Source: Hyphomonadaceae bacterium
GTDB lineage: Bacteria > Pseudomonadota > Alphaproteobacteria > Caulobacterales > Hyphomonadaceae
Direction: 5' to 3'
DNA: 64,000 nucleotides
NCBI GenBank assembly: GCA_016714495.1
Contig: JADKDU010000001.1
Coordinates: forward strand, 496,001-560,000
Part shown: positions 17,989-25,833 of the stretch, piece by piece
How the letters are laid out: each line of letters opens with the position of its first letter
Position numbering within the stretch: position 1 is the stretch's first letter
Program-made: the position numbers and the translations under genes
The notes under the pieces: model-generated
The model's database searches: none
The model's input: the letters and a program-made list of their open reading frames with translations, nothing else
Told to the model about the DNA's origin: nothing

Positions 17989-19065
17989 ATGACGTCCCAA
18001 ACGCCTGATCCAATGAAGATTACCGTTCCCGCGGAAGCAGCGGGCGCGCGCCTCGATAAATGGCTCGCTGACGCTGGAACCGGCATGTCCCGGTCGCGCC
18101 TGCGGGTGCTGATCGAGGAAGGTCGCGTCACCGCCAACGGCCAGCCAGCCACCGACGCCAGCGCCAAGGTCATCACCGGCGCAGTCTACACCATCGATCT
18201 ACCCACCCCGGTTGGGGCGCTGCCCGAGGCCGAAGACATCCCGCTCGACATAGTCTTTGAGGACAAGCACCTCATCGTCATCGACAAGCCGGCCGGCCTT
18301 GTTGTTCACCCCGCAGGTGGATCTGAGCGCGGTACGCTGGTCAACGCACTGCTCTTCCATTGCGGGGCGCATCTCACCGGCATCGGCGGCGTCGCCCGCC
18401 CCGGCATCGTCCACCGTCTCGACAAGGACACGTCGGGCGTCATGGTCGCCGCCAAGAGCGAAGCGGCCCACACGGCCCTAACCGCCATGTTCGCGGCTCA
18501 CGATATCGAACGCGCCTATCTGGCCGTCACACGCGGCGCGCCGCGTCCGCTGATCGGCCGCATCGAGACCAATATCGGCCGCTCGCCCAATGACCGGAAG
18601 AAGATGGCGGTCATGAAGGACAAGCACTTCCGCGCCGACCACTGGTCGAACGACACCACGAATGGCGAAAGCGCCGAGACCGCGGGCAAGATCGCGATCA
18701 CCAACTATCGCGGCCTTGAAACCTACGGACACCTCGATGCGACAGGCACGCAACCCGCCGCCGCCCTCGTCGAGTGCCGTCTCGAGACCGGACGCACCCA
18801 CCAGATCCGCGTCCACATGGCCCACATCGGCGCGCCCGTTCTCGGCGACCAGACCTATGGCAAGCACCGCTGGCTGAAAGCCGATGGCAAAGGCCCCGCC
18901 TTTGAGCGCGCCACCGCTACCGCAAAAGCCTTCGAACGACAGGCGCTCCACGCCGCCATCCTTGGCTTCGAACACCCGATCACGAAGGAGCCGCTCCGCT
19001 TTGAACGCCCGCCGCCAGCGGACATGCAGGACCTGATCGACGCCCTGCGCGCAATGCCGACTTGA
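17989..19065 (+). CDS. RluA/RluD-family 23S rRNA pseudouridine synthase
   Basis: About 358 residues. An N-terminal S4 RNA-binding domain (ARLDKWLADAG, RSRLRVLIEEGRVTANG) precedes the RluA catalytic domain with HRLDKDTSGVMVAAKS, whose Asp is the catalytic residue. The C-terminal GRTHQIRVHMAHIGAPVLGD motif is intact. RluD makes pseudouridines in helix 69 of 23S rRNA; RluC-type specificity cannot be excluded. Start taken at 17989 (alternative 18013). The long in-frame extension back to 16552 runs antisense through phoD and is rejected. Convergent with the TonB-like gene. Confidence 0.9.
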   Translation: MTSQTPDPMKITVPAEAAGARLDKWLADAGTGMSRSRLRVLIEEGRVTANGQPATDASAKVITGAVYTIDLPTPVGALPEAEDIPLDIVFEDKHLIVIDKPAGLVVHPAGGSERGTLVNALLFHCGAHLTGIGGVARPGIVHRLDKDTSGVMVAAKSEAAHTALTAMFAAHDIERAYLAVTRGAPRPLIGRIETNIGRSPNDRKKMAVMKDKHFRADHWSNDTTNGESAETAGKIAITNYRGLETYGHLDATGTQPAAALVECRLETGRTHQIRVHMAHIGAPVLGDQTYGKHRWLKADGKGPAFERATATAKAFERQALHAAILGFEHPITKEPLRFERPPPADMQDLIDALRAMPT

Positions 19066-19068
19066 CGC

Positions 19069-19563
19069 CTATCGAATGATCTCGACGCGCCATTCATGAT
19101 CGAACTGGTAGCCGCAGATCGCGAAGGGCTCTCCGTTGAATTCGGCCGGCTCGTATCTGGCCGTCTTCGCCCATTGAAGCGTCGCCTCATCCAGCGTTTT
19201 CGAACCCGACGATTTGGCAAGATGAACATCCACCAGCCGGCCATCGGCCGTCAGGCAGGATTCGATCGACGTCCTGCCCATCTCTTCCTGGCGTTTGGCC
19301 GACGGCGGATAGGCCGGCAGCGCCGTCTCCTTCGCCATTTTCGGCCGCTTGGTCAGACCCGGCAGGCCGGGCTTCCATTGCACAAAGAAAGGCGGGCGCT
19401 CGCTGTCTGCGGGCGCCGTGGAGGCCTGCACAAGTCCAGGATCGATCGCCGGCGGCAAATCCGGCGGTCCGAACCCGGGCAAAGGAATTGACGAACAGCT
19501 GGCAAGCGCCAGCGCCACACCGATCGTCAGCCCCCCGGCCCGCAATCGATTTGCAGCAAACAT
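19069..19563 (-). CDS. Lipoprotein with TonB C-terminal-like domain
   Basis: A 164-residue protein; start at 19563 with GGAGGGAG upstream. The signal ends in a lipobox-like ALASCSS. A Pro-rich linker leads to YPPSAKRQEEMGRTSIESCL, ADGRLVDVHLAKSSGSKTLDEATL and WAKTARYEPAEFNG, the beta-alpha-beta layout of the TonB energy-transducer C-terminal domain. A true TonB would be anchored by an uncleaved N-terminal helix, so a lipoprotein variant probably does not work with ExbBD in the standard way. Two cysteines in the domain could form a disulfide. Confidence 0.75.
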   Translation of the reverse strand: MFAANRLRAGGLTIGVALALASCSSIPLPGFGPPDLPPAIDPGLVQASTAPADSERPPFFVQWKPGLPGLTKRPKMAKETALPAYPPSAKRQEEMGRTSIESCLTADGRLVDVHLAKSSGSKTLDEATLQWAKTARYEPAEFNGEPFAICGYQFDHEWRVEIIR

Positions 19564-19999
19564 GCTGCTCCCTCCGTCTCCTGGAGCTGCACGAAAGCTA
19601 ACTCTGCCATCAATCGATTTTGCGCGCGACAGAATTGACAATCCGCCGGCGCAACGACGCCGCGGGCGATCATTTAAAAAACGATACTATTTGGTACACA
19701 TCTGCGAAATCCACCTGTTTCCAGGCCCCCCGAAATCCCACCCCGTCAGTCGCCTATTAGGCGCGCTCCTCAATTCCAGCAGAAACCATCGCGCCCTAAC
19801 CCCCTTTAACGGAGATTACCCTCTCCCCATCTTTCGCGCATGACGGACCGGGGGCGGGACATAATCCTGCCGAGAACCTTCATAAAATAGGGACGTTAGG
19901 TCCAGATCGGACCTGTACGTACCGGGGTATATGAACAAGAGCCGCGAGCGTGTCCTCCCCAGATAGGCGTCGCGGCCGGGAAAAGAAGGAGCGAACAAC
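19564..19999 (+). promoter_or_regulatory. 436 bp region between the TonB-like gene and rpoH, with an inverted repeat
   Basis: No gene is seen. AGGTCC and GGACCT form six-base inverted arms around AGATC at 19898-19914, about 85 bp before the rpoH ATG, either a leader hairpin or an operator. A poly-A/T patch (TTTAAAAAACGATACTATTTGG) at about 19673 could host the promoter of the minus-strand lipoprotein gene or an upstream rpoH promoter. No convincing heat-shock promoter could be assigned by eye. Confidence 0.35.
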
Positions 20000-20893
20000 A
20001 TGGCCAGCCTCGCAATTGCACTCTCCCCTGAACAAGGGCTGTCGCGTTATCTCTCTGAAATTCGCAAATACCCGCTGCTCGAGAAGAACGAAGAGTTCAT
20101 GCTCGCCCAGCGCTGGGCCCAGCATCAGGATTCTGAAGCCGCAGAGAAGATGGTGACGTCGCACCTCCGCCTCGTGGCGAAGATCGCGATGGGCTATCGC
20201 GGGTATGGCCTGCCCATGGGCGAGGTCATTTCCGAAGGTAACGTCGGCCTGATGCAGGCCGTGAAGAAGTTCGACCCGGACAAGGGCTTCCGCCTGGCGA
20301 CCTATGCAATGTGGTGGATCCGCGCCGCGATCCAGGAATACATCCTGCGCTCGTGGTCGCTGGTGAAACTCGGCACCACCGCCGCGCAGAAGAAACTCTT
20401 CTTCAACCTGCGCCGCCTCAAGGGCGAAATCAGCGCGATGGAAGAAGGCGACCTGCGTCCGGAGAACCTGACCACGATCGCCACCAAGCTCGGCGTCACC
20501 GAGGAGGAAGTCACCTCGATGAACCGCCGCATGGCGTCGGGCGGCGACGCCTCGCTCAATGCTCCCATCGGGGGCATGGAGGGCGGCGAAGCCGAATGGC
20601 AGGACTGGATCGCTGATGACACCCCCGGCCAGGCCGAACGCCTCGCCGAGACGGATGAGTTCGGCGCCCGCATGAGCCTGCTCGAACGCGCGATGGAATC
20701 GCTCAACGAACGCGAGCGTCACATCATCACCGAGCGGCGCCTGAAAGAAGAACCGACCACGCTGGAAGACCTCTCGACTGAGTACAATGTCAGCCGCGAG
20801 CGGATCCGCCAGATCGAGGTCCGCGCCTTCGAGAAGCTGCAGAAAGCGATGCGGGAAGCCGCACGCGAACAAGGCCTCATCGAAGCCAACTAG
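20000..20893 (+). CDS. rpoH: Heat-shock sigma factor sigma-32
   Basis: A 297-residue RpoH that directs transcription of chaperone and protease genes. Region 2 is seen (LRLVAKIAMGYRGYGLPMGEV then ISEGNVGLMQAVKKFDPDKG; FRLATYAMWWIRAAIQEYIL), followed by the RpoH box QKKLFFNLRRLK. Region 4 ends in VSRERIRQIEVRAFEKLQKA. AAGGAG lies before the ATG. Alphaproteobacteria often have several rpoH copies; only one is in this window. A strong GC hairpin follows the stop codon. Confidence 0.96.
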   Translation: MASLAIALSPEQGLSRYLSEIRKYPLLEKNEEFMLAQRWAQHQDSEAAEKMVTSHLRLVAKIAMGYRGYGLPMGEVISEGNVGLMQAVKKFDPDKGFRLATYAMWWIRAAIQEYILRSWSLVKLGTTAAQKKLFFNLRRLKGEISAMEEGDLRPENLTTIATKLGVTEEEVTSMNRRMASGGDASLNAPIGGMEGGEAEWQDWIADDTPGQAERLAETDEFGARMSLLERAMESLNERERHIITERRLKEEPTTLEDLSTEYNVSRERIRQIEVRAFEKLQKAMREAAREQGLIEAN

Positions 20894-20900
20894 AACAAGC

Positions 20901-20926
20901 CCGGCCCGCTCGAAAGAGCGGGCCGG
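20901..20926 (+). terminator. GC-rich hairpin after rpoH
   Basis: Eleven-base arms CCGGCCCGCTC and GAGCGGGCCGG enclose a GAAA tetraloop, eight bases after the rpoH stop. There is no T-run after it, so it may terminate weakly or protect the 3' end of the message. Confidence 0.7.
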
Positions 20927-21132
20927 ATCGCTTCCGGGGACGAGAACGGTCCCAGACAAGGATCGCGACGCGCGCGGCTCGCCGCGCGCCAGCCCGCTTT
21001 CAGCGCGTGCGGTGGTCCCCGCGCACTGGAGGCGGGCGAAATTTGTGCGCTCCGTACGTCCCGCCTCTATACTCACGAATAGAAGTCAGCTAGACACTGT
21101 CAAGTCAATCAGCCTTCGCTGGAGCCGCACCC

Positions 21133-22368
21133 ATGGCCGACACTGCCGCCGCCCTCAAAACCTACAACGACATCCCCGTCCTCGACTGGGACCTGCAGGA
21201 CCCGCAGGCGTCTTCTTACGTCCTCTTCAAGGACCTGCGCGAGAAGACCCCGCTGGTGAAGGTGCCGATGGGCATGGGCTCGATGGTGATGGCCCTGCGT
21301 GGCCGCATGGTCGACCAGATCGTCTCACCCGAGAACACGCGCCAGCTCGAGACCGAGATGAAGATGATGCAAGGCATCTTCGATGGCCCGATCTTCGACT
21401 TCGTCGCGCAGGTCATGCTCTTCGCCAACGGCGAAGTCCACCAGCGCCGCCGCCAGCCCGTCGCCCGCACGTTCGCCTTCAAGCTGATGGAAGCGATGCG
21501 TCCCAAGGCCGACGCCGTCGCGACCGAAATCATCAACGAACATCTCGGTAAGGGCCCGTTCGACTTCCTCAAGGAATTCGCCGCCCAGCTGCCCGCCCGC
21601 ATCATCGCTGATATTCTCGGCATTCCCCGCGCCGACCTGCCCGTCTTCATGAAGTGGATTAGCGACACCGCGGAATCGATCGGCTTTGTCGACGTCGAAC
21701 GCCGCGCCGGCATCGAACAGTCGCTCACCGACTTCAACGCTTATGTCGACAAGCTGCTGGCGGATCGCCGCGCCAATCCGCGTGGCGACTTCCTCAGCGA
21801 CTATGTCGCGGCCACCGCCGCCTCCGGCGACATGACCGAAGGCGAGATCCGCGCCCAGGTGGTCGGCCTCATCCTTGCCGGCTCCGACACCACGCGCAAC
21901 TCGATGTGCATGACGCTGTTCCAGCTCCTACAACACCCGGATCAGTGGGCAGCCCTCGTCGCAGACCCCGACAACCTCAAGAAGAAGGCGGCTGAAGAAG
22001 GCCTGCGCTATGAGCCGGTCGTGTCCGGCATCCCGCGCGTCACCACGCAGGACATGGAGATCGAAGGCTTCCTCATCCCACCCGGCGCCATCGTCGCCGT
22101 CTCGATCCTGTCGGTCCTACGCGATCCCGAAATCTACGCCGACCCCGAAACCTTCAACATTCACCGCACCGACCAGCAACGCTGGCATCTCGCCTTCGGC
22201 GCCGGCGCCCATCGCTGCGCCGGCGAAGCATTGGCGCGGGTCGAACTCGAAGAAACCCTCGCCGCCATCGCGAGACTCGCCCCCAACACCCGCGTCGTCG
22301 GCCAGCACCCCAAACTCCAACCCGGCGCCATTCGCACGGTGGACCAGATCCAGGTCGAGTTCGCGTAA
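21133..22368 (+). CDS. Cytochrome P450
   Basis: A 411-residue soluble bacterial P450 (heme monooxygenase). The oxygen-activating I helix is AGSDTT (249-254), the ExxR pair is E289 and R292, and the heme ligand is C362 in FGAGAHRCAGEALARVEL. It needs electrons from a ferredoxin and reductase, but neither gene is adjacent. The substrate is unknown. Free-standing between rpoH and a membrane protein gene, about 200 bp downstream of the rpoH hairpin, so likely its own promoter. Confidence 0.95.
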   Translation: MADTAAALKTYNDIPVLDWDLQDPQASSYVLFKDLREKTPLVKVPMGMGSMVMALRGRMVDQIVSPENTRQLETEMKMMQGIFDGPIFDFVAQVMLFANGEVHQRRRQPVARTFAFKLMEAMRPKADAVATEIINEHLGKGPFDFLKEFAAQLPARIIADILGIPRADLPVFMKWISDTAESIGFVDVERRAGIEQSLTDFNAYVDKLLADRRANPRGDFLSDYVAATAASGDMTEGEIRAQVVGLILAGSDTTRNSMCMTLFQLLQHPDQWAALVADPDNLKKKAAEEGLRYEPVVSGIPRVTTQDMEIEGFLIPPGAIVAVSILSVLRDPEIYADPETFNIHRTDQQRWHLAFGAGAHRCAGEALARVELEETLAAIARLAPNTRVVGQHPKLQPGAIRTVDQIQVEFA

Positions 22369-22390
22369 GCACGCGATTACGTGCAATTTT
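22369..22390 (+). terminator. Weak terminator after the P450 gene
   Basis: GCACG and CGTGC arms (22369-22373, 22380-22384) around CGATTA, followed by AATTTT, directly after the TAA. The stem is short, so activity is uncertain. Confidence 0.4.
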
Positions 22391-22440
22391 GACAGGATGG
22401 GCAGGGCCAGATTTAACCTCGTAGGCCGACGCTCGGAGGC

Positions 22441-23004
22441 ATGCCCTCCGTCCCCGCCCCGATCATCAATGATGCATCGCACCGTACCGCCGTGCTGGGC
22501 CGCCTGGCGTGGACCATTCCGGTCACTACGCTTCTGTTCGTCGTGCTTGGGCCAGTGGTTGGCACACTGATCGCGCTTGTGACGCCGCCCTTCGGCCTGA
22601 TGACGATGGCGGCAATCGCAAAACCGGACACGCTGCCGCTCCTGTTCTTGCTCTCGCTGGGTACAGGATATGTGATTGGCTCCATCCCGGCTGCCTTTTC
22701 CGGTTTCTGGGTCGCGCTTCTCTCTCCCTTTTCCGCCTCCCGAAAGCACTTCTTCCTCGGGGCCGCCGCGATCGGCGCCGCGAGCACGTGGATATTTGCT
22801 GCGGGTCAGCAGCCTTCGGGCGGTCCGATCTTGCCGATCTTCCTCGCGATCATAGGGACCGTCTCCGCAGTGGTGTGCGCAGTTCTCACGGACCAGTTGC
22901 GCCGCCGCCCTTTCCTCGAAAGTCGTAGCGCCCGCCGCAAGCGCCGCGACCAGCTCGCCAGAGCTCGCGCTGAACGCCTCGCCAGAGCCCGAAAACCTAG
23001 CTGA
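22441..23004 (+). CDS. Integral membrane protein of unknown function
   Basis: A 187-residue protein with about five hydrophobic segments: LAWTIPVTTLLFVVLGPVVG, IALVTPPFGLMTMAAIA, LPLLFLLSLGTGYVIGSI, FFLGAAAIGAASTWIFAAG and LPIFLAIIGTVSAVVCAVL. It ends in a very basic cytoplasmic tail (SARRKRRDQLARARAERLAR). GGAGG lies just before the ATG. I recognise no family. The gene ends 46 bp before a dispersed inverted-repeat arm. Confidence 0.65.
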   Translation: MPSVPAPIINDASHRTAVLGRLAWTIPVTTLLFVVLGPVVGTLIALVTPPFGLMTMAAIAKPDTLPLLFLLSLGTGYVIGSIPAAFSGFWVALLSPFSASRKHFFLGAAAIGAASTWIFAAGQQPSGGPILPIFLAIIGTVSAVVCAVLTDQLRRRPFLESRSARRKRRDQLARARAERLARARKPS

Positions 23005-23050
23005 AGCCTCGCTCGATAGCCCGCATCCGGAGTACCGCAGCAAAGCTGCG

Positions 23051-23364
23051 CGCCTCGCAGGACGAGGGCGTGCTCGCCGAACGCAGGGAGTGCGCGATCA
23101 CTGGCTCCCAATTCAGAGGATGGCGAAAAACCTTCGCTCAAGAATTCATGGGGCTTGCTTGCAAACCCTGTAGGACAGCGCCCGCCAGATTCCACCGGCG
23201 CGGCGCAAGGTTATGCCGCCCGCGTCCTGACGAGAGGGAGGTCCGAAGTCGACCCCTGCTTCCGATGTCGGGACGTCGGTCGCATGGCCAGCGGCGTCTT
23301 GGGAACTCGACAGCGTCCCATCAAGTAAGCCAATCACGACTGCGGGAATAAAACGGCCGATCGG
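23051..23364 (+). repeat. Dispersed repeat, arm 1 of a long inverted pair
   Basis: From 23051 to 23346 this segment matches, with few differences, the reverse complement of 40039-40336. It then continues directly into GCGGGAATAAAACGGCCGATC (up to 23364), which in the other copy lies ~190 bp farther away, at 39829-39851. So arm 1 is either a deleted form, or arm 2 carries extra sequence. It fills the convergent gap between the membrane protein gene and moaC. Open frames in it are not supported as genes. Confidence 0.85.
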
Positions 23365-23419
23365 GGAGGGAGGAGATTGAAGCATCCCAGGCGTTGAGCG
23401 CGCCTGTACGAATGAGAGA

Positions 23420-23899
23420 TCACGCTCCCGCCACAAAATCCCCGCTCGCGCCGCCCGACTTCGACAACAGCTTCACGCCCTCGATCTGCATCGTGCGGTC
23501 TACCGCCTTCAGCATGTCGTAGATCGTCAGGCATGCAACCGACACCGCTGTCAGCGCTTCCATCTCGACGCCTGTCGGCCCTGTCGTCCCGACCTCCGCG
23601 ACAACGCCAATGCCGGACCCATCGTCCAGTTCATCGACCCGCACTTTCACATTCGATAAGGCCAGCGGATGACACATCGGAATGAGATCAGACGTCCGCT
23701 TCGCCGCCATCACGCCGGCAATCTCGGCGGTTGCGCGCACGTCACCCTTGCCGCCCTTCGAGCGCGCCAGCTCAAGCGCCCTGGCCGACATCAGCACACG
23801 CCCCTCCGCCATCGCGACACGTTTGGTGGCCGGTTTGCCCGACACATCAACCATCCGCGCCCGGCCGTCCGTATCGATATGAGTCAGCTTGTCGCCCAT
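23420..23899 (-). CDS. moaC: Cyclic pyranopterin monophosphate synthase
   Basis: A 159-residue MoaC, which completes the conversion of GTP (with MoaA) to cyclic pyranopterin monophosphate in molybdenum cofactor synthesis. Conserved blocks are LIPMCHPLALSNVKV, GVEMEALTAVSVACLTIYDM and the active-site Lys/Asp in MLKAVDRTMQIEGVKLLSKSGG. Start chosen at 23899 (MGDKLTHID) because GAGG is six bases upstream; M-R-M-T-M forms begin up to 12 bases earlier. It is divergent from moeA over 55 bp, and the two probably share a control region. Confidence 0.95.
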   Translation of the reverse strand: MGDKLTHIDTDGRARMVDVSGKPATKRVAMAEGRVLMSARALELARSKGGKGDVRATAEIAGVMAAKRTSDLIPMCHPLALSNVKVRVDELDDGSGIGVVAEVGTTGPTGVEMEALTAVSVACLTIYDMLKAVDRTMQIEGVKLLSKSGGASGDFVAGA

Positions 23900-23954
23900 G
23901 GTCATCCTCATCTGCCCCGCTATTGTGCCCGACCTGAAAAAAAAAGGACAACCG

Positions 23955-25157
23955 ATGATCCGCATGGCCTCCGTCGAACAGGCGCTCGACCTGATCGTGC
24001 GCTATGGGCGAGAGCGCGCACTGGGCCTCGAAACCGTGGTCCTGGCTGCAGCCGAAGGCCGCCGCCTTGCCGAAGCCGTCGTGGCGCAGGTGTCGCAGCC
24101 GCCCGCCGACGTCTCCGCCATGGACGGCTATGCGGTCCGCTTCACCGACATGAAGCTCGGCGCCACGCTGAAAGTCACGGGCGAATCCCGCGCCGGCGTT
24201 CCCTTCACAGGATCTTTGAAGCCGGGCGAGGCCATCCGCATCTTCACGGGCGCCTATGTTCCAGCAGGCGCCGATCACGTTCTCATCCAGGAAGACACAA
24301 AGCTCGAAGGCGATCATGTCTCGGTCATCTTCGAACAACCAAGACCTGAGAACATCCGCCGCTCCGCACTCGACTTCTCGCGCGGCGCCACGCTGGTTCC
24401 CGCTGGCCACGTCATGAGCGAAGGCGCGATTTCGCTCGCCGCCGCCGGCAATGTCGCCAAGGTCGTGGTCGCAAAGACGCCCCGCATCGGCGTACTTGCA
24501 AACGGCGATGAACTCGTGGCCCCGGGCGCCGACCTCGCGCCTGGTCAGGTCGTCAACTCGATACAGCCCGCCCTGCTCGCCCTCATTCGCCGCTGGGGCG
24601 CGATCCCGGTCGATCTCGGCCTCTCGCGCGACACGGAAGAAGACGTCCGCAAACGCCTCGCCGCGCCTTGCGATGTCATCGTCTCGATCGGCGGCGCCTC
24701 CGTCGGCGATTATGATGTGGTTCGCACCGCCTTTGCCGCCGAAGGCTTCGCGCCCATCTTCGAAAAGATCGCAGTGAAGCCCGGCAAGCCGACCTGGTTC
24801 TCCGCAAACGCGACCATGCTGGCGCTCGGCCTACCCGGCAATCCCGCGGCCGCCATGGTCACAGCGCAGCTCTTCCTTCGCATCCTCATCGACGCCCTCA
24901 CCAGCGCGCCTGCTTCAACGACCGGTCCGCAACGCGCCCACACCGCCACCGCGCTTCCTAAAACCGGCAATCGCGAGGAATACCTCCGCGCCATACTGAC
25001 GCTCGACAGCGAAGGCCGCGCCCACATACGGGCCGCCGAGAATCAGGATTCATCCCTCCTCTCACCCTTCCTCACCGCCAATGCCCTGATCCGCCGCCCC
25101 CCCAACACCCCGGCGGCGGAGCCGGGCGCCTTGGTCGACATCATCATGCTGCGATGA
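23955..25157 (+). CDS. moeA: Molybdopterin molybdenumtransferase
   Basis: A 400-residue MoeA, inserting molybdate into adenylylated molybdopterin. Motifs are PPADVSAMDGYAVR near the N-terminus, RIFTGAYVPAGADHV, the MPT-binding GVLANGDEL and SIGGASVGDYDVV, and the C-terminal beta-barrel domain. AAAAAGGACAACCG precedes the ATG, placing AAGG eight bases upstream. Divergent from moaC. No molybdoenzyme gene is in the window. Confidence 0.94.
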   Translation: MIRMASVEQALDLIVRYGRERALGLETVVLAAAEGRRLAEAVVAQVSQPPADVSAMDGYAVRFTDMKLGATLKVTGESRAGVPFTGSLKPGEAIRIFTGAYVPAGADHVLIQEDTKLEGDHVSVIFEQPRPENIRRSALDFSRGATLVPAGHVMSEGAISLAAAGNVAKVVVAKTPRIGVLANGDELVAPGADLAPGQVVNSIQPALLALIRRWGAIPVDLGLSRDTEEDVRKRLAAPCDVIVSIGGASVGDYDVVRTAFAAEGFAPIFEKIAVKPGKPTWFSANATMLALGLPGNPAAAMVTAQLFLRILIDALTSAPASTTGPQRAHTATALPKTGNREEYLRAILTLDSEGRAHIRAAENQDSSLLSPFLTANALIRRPPNTPAAEPGALVDIIMLR

Positions 25158-25161
25158 AACC

Positions 25162-25250
25162 TGGTACGGGCGGCCGGGGTCGAACCGGCACGGGCCTTGC
25201 GGCCCAACAGATTTTAAGTCTGGTGCGTCTACCAGTTCCGCCACGCCCGC
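25162..25250 (-). tRNA. tRNA-Leu (anticodon UAA)
   Basis: On the minus strand the sequence begins GCGGGCGTGGCGGAACTGG and folds as a class II tRNA. The acceptor stem is GCGGGCG paired with CGCCCGT. The anticodon arm CCAGA-CTTAAAA-TCTG carries TAA. A long variable arm (TGGGCCGCAAGGCCCG) and the GGTTCGACCC T-arm follow. CCA is encoded at the 3' end (25162-25164). Convergent with moeA, five bases from its stop. Confidence 0.97.
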
Positions 25251-25337
25251 ATAATGTCTGTTCACGCCCATCGGCACACAAAAGGCAAGCCTGCGCGGTG
25301 GTTTTGCGTCATTGCAAGCGGGACGCTAGGATCGCGC

Positions 25338-25724
25338 ATGAGTCTTCGAATCCTCTTTGTCGCCGCCATTGCCGTGCTCGCCCCGCTCCCGGCCATGGCG
25401 CAGGACCCCGCCCCCCCCCTCGCCAGCGCCCCGATTGAGATGGTCGCCGACCTCGCCGAAGTATTGGGCCGCGCCCATGCCGTCCGCACAGTTTGCAATG
25501 GCGACACCGACTCGACCTGGCGGAACTATATGCTTAACCTGATGGCGATCGAAGCCCCGTCAGGATCGCGCCGCGCCGCGCTGACCGACGCCTTCAACCG
25601 CGGCTATCGCGGCCAGAATCGCGAGACCTCGGCCTGCAACGACCAGATGCCGCGCATCGAAGCCAGCATCGCCCGCCGTGGTCGGGAACTCGCGGACGCG
25701 ATCGCTCGCAGCTATCTCAACTAG
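25338..25724 (+). CDS. TIGR02301-family exported protein
   Basis: A 128-residue protein with a Sec signal (MSLRILFVAAIAVLAPLPAMAQ). The mature domain has LAEVLGRAHAVRTVCNGDTD and LTDAFNRGYRGQNRETSACN, matching the alphaproteobacterial family TIGR02301, whose role is unknown. The two cysteines (in TVC and SAC) probably form a periplasmic disulfide. The ATG at 25338 is used because the upstream part of the frame overlaps the tRNA gene's promoter region and lacks conservation. Confidence 0.8.
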   Translation: MSLRILFVAAIAVLAPLPAMAQDPAPPLASAPIEMVADLAEVLGRAHAVRTVCNGDTDSTWRNYMLNLMAIEAPSGSRRAALTDAFNRGYRGQNRETSACNDQMPRIEASIARRGRELADAIARSYLN

Positions 25725-25833
25725 CTCCAGCTCCAGACTGGTCGCAGAAGCCGCTGGCAACGATATCGTAAATTTTTTCGGACAGTCTGGTAACGTCCGG
25801 AGGAGGAAGCGACCCATCCCAGTCCAGCCCGCA

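Noticed and set aside
19880..21076. 398-codon minus-strand frame over rpoH
   Set aside because: Exact antisense of rpoH and its leader; no motif.
23070..23351. Apparent conserved small protein in both repeat arms
   Set aside because: Frames differ in their ends between copies and are open in several frames; identity is at DNA level, with no ribosome-binding site or codon bias.
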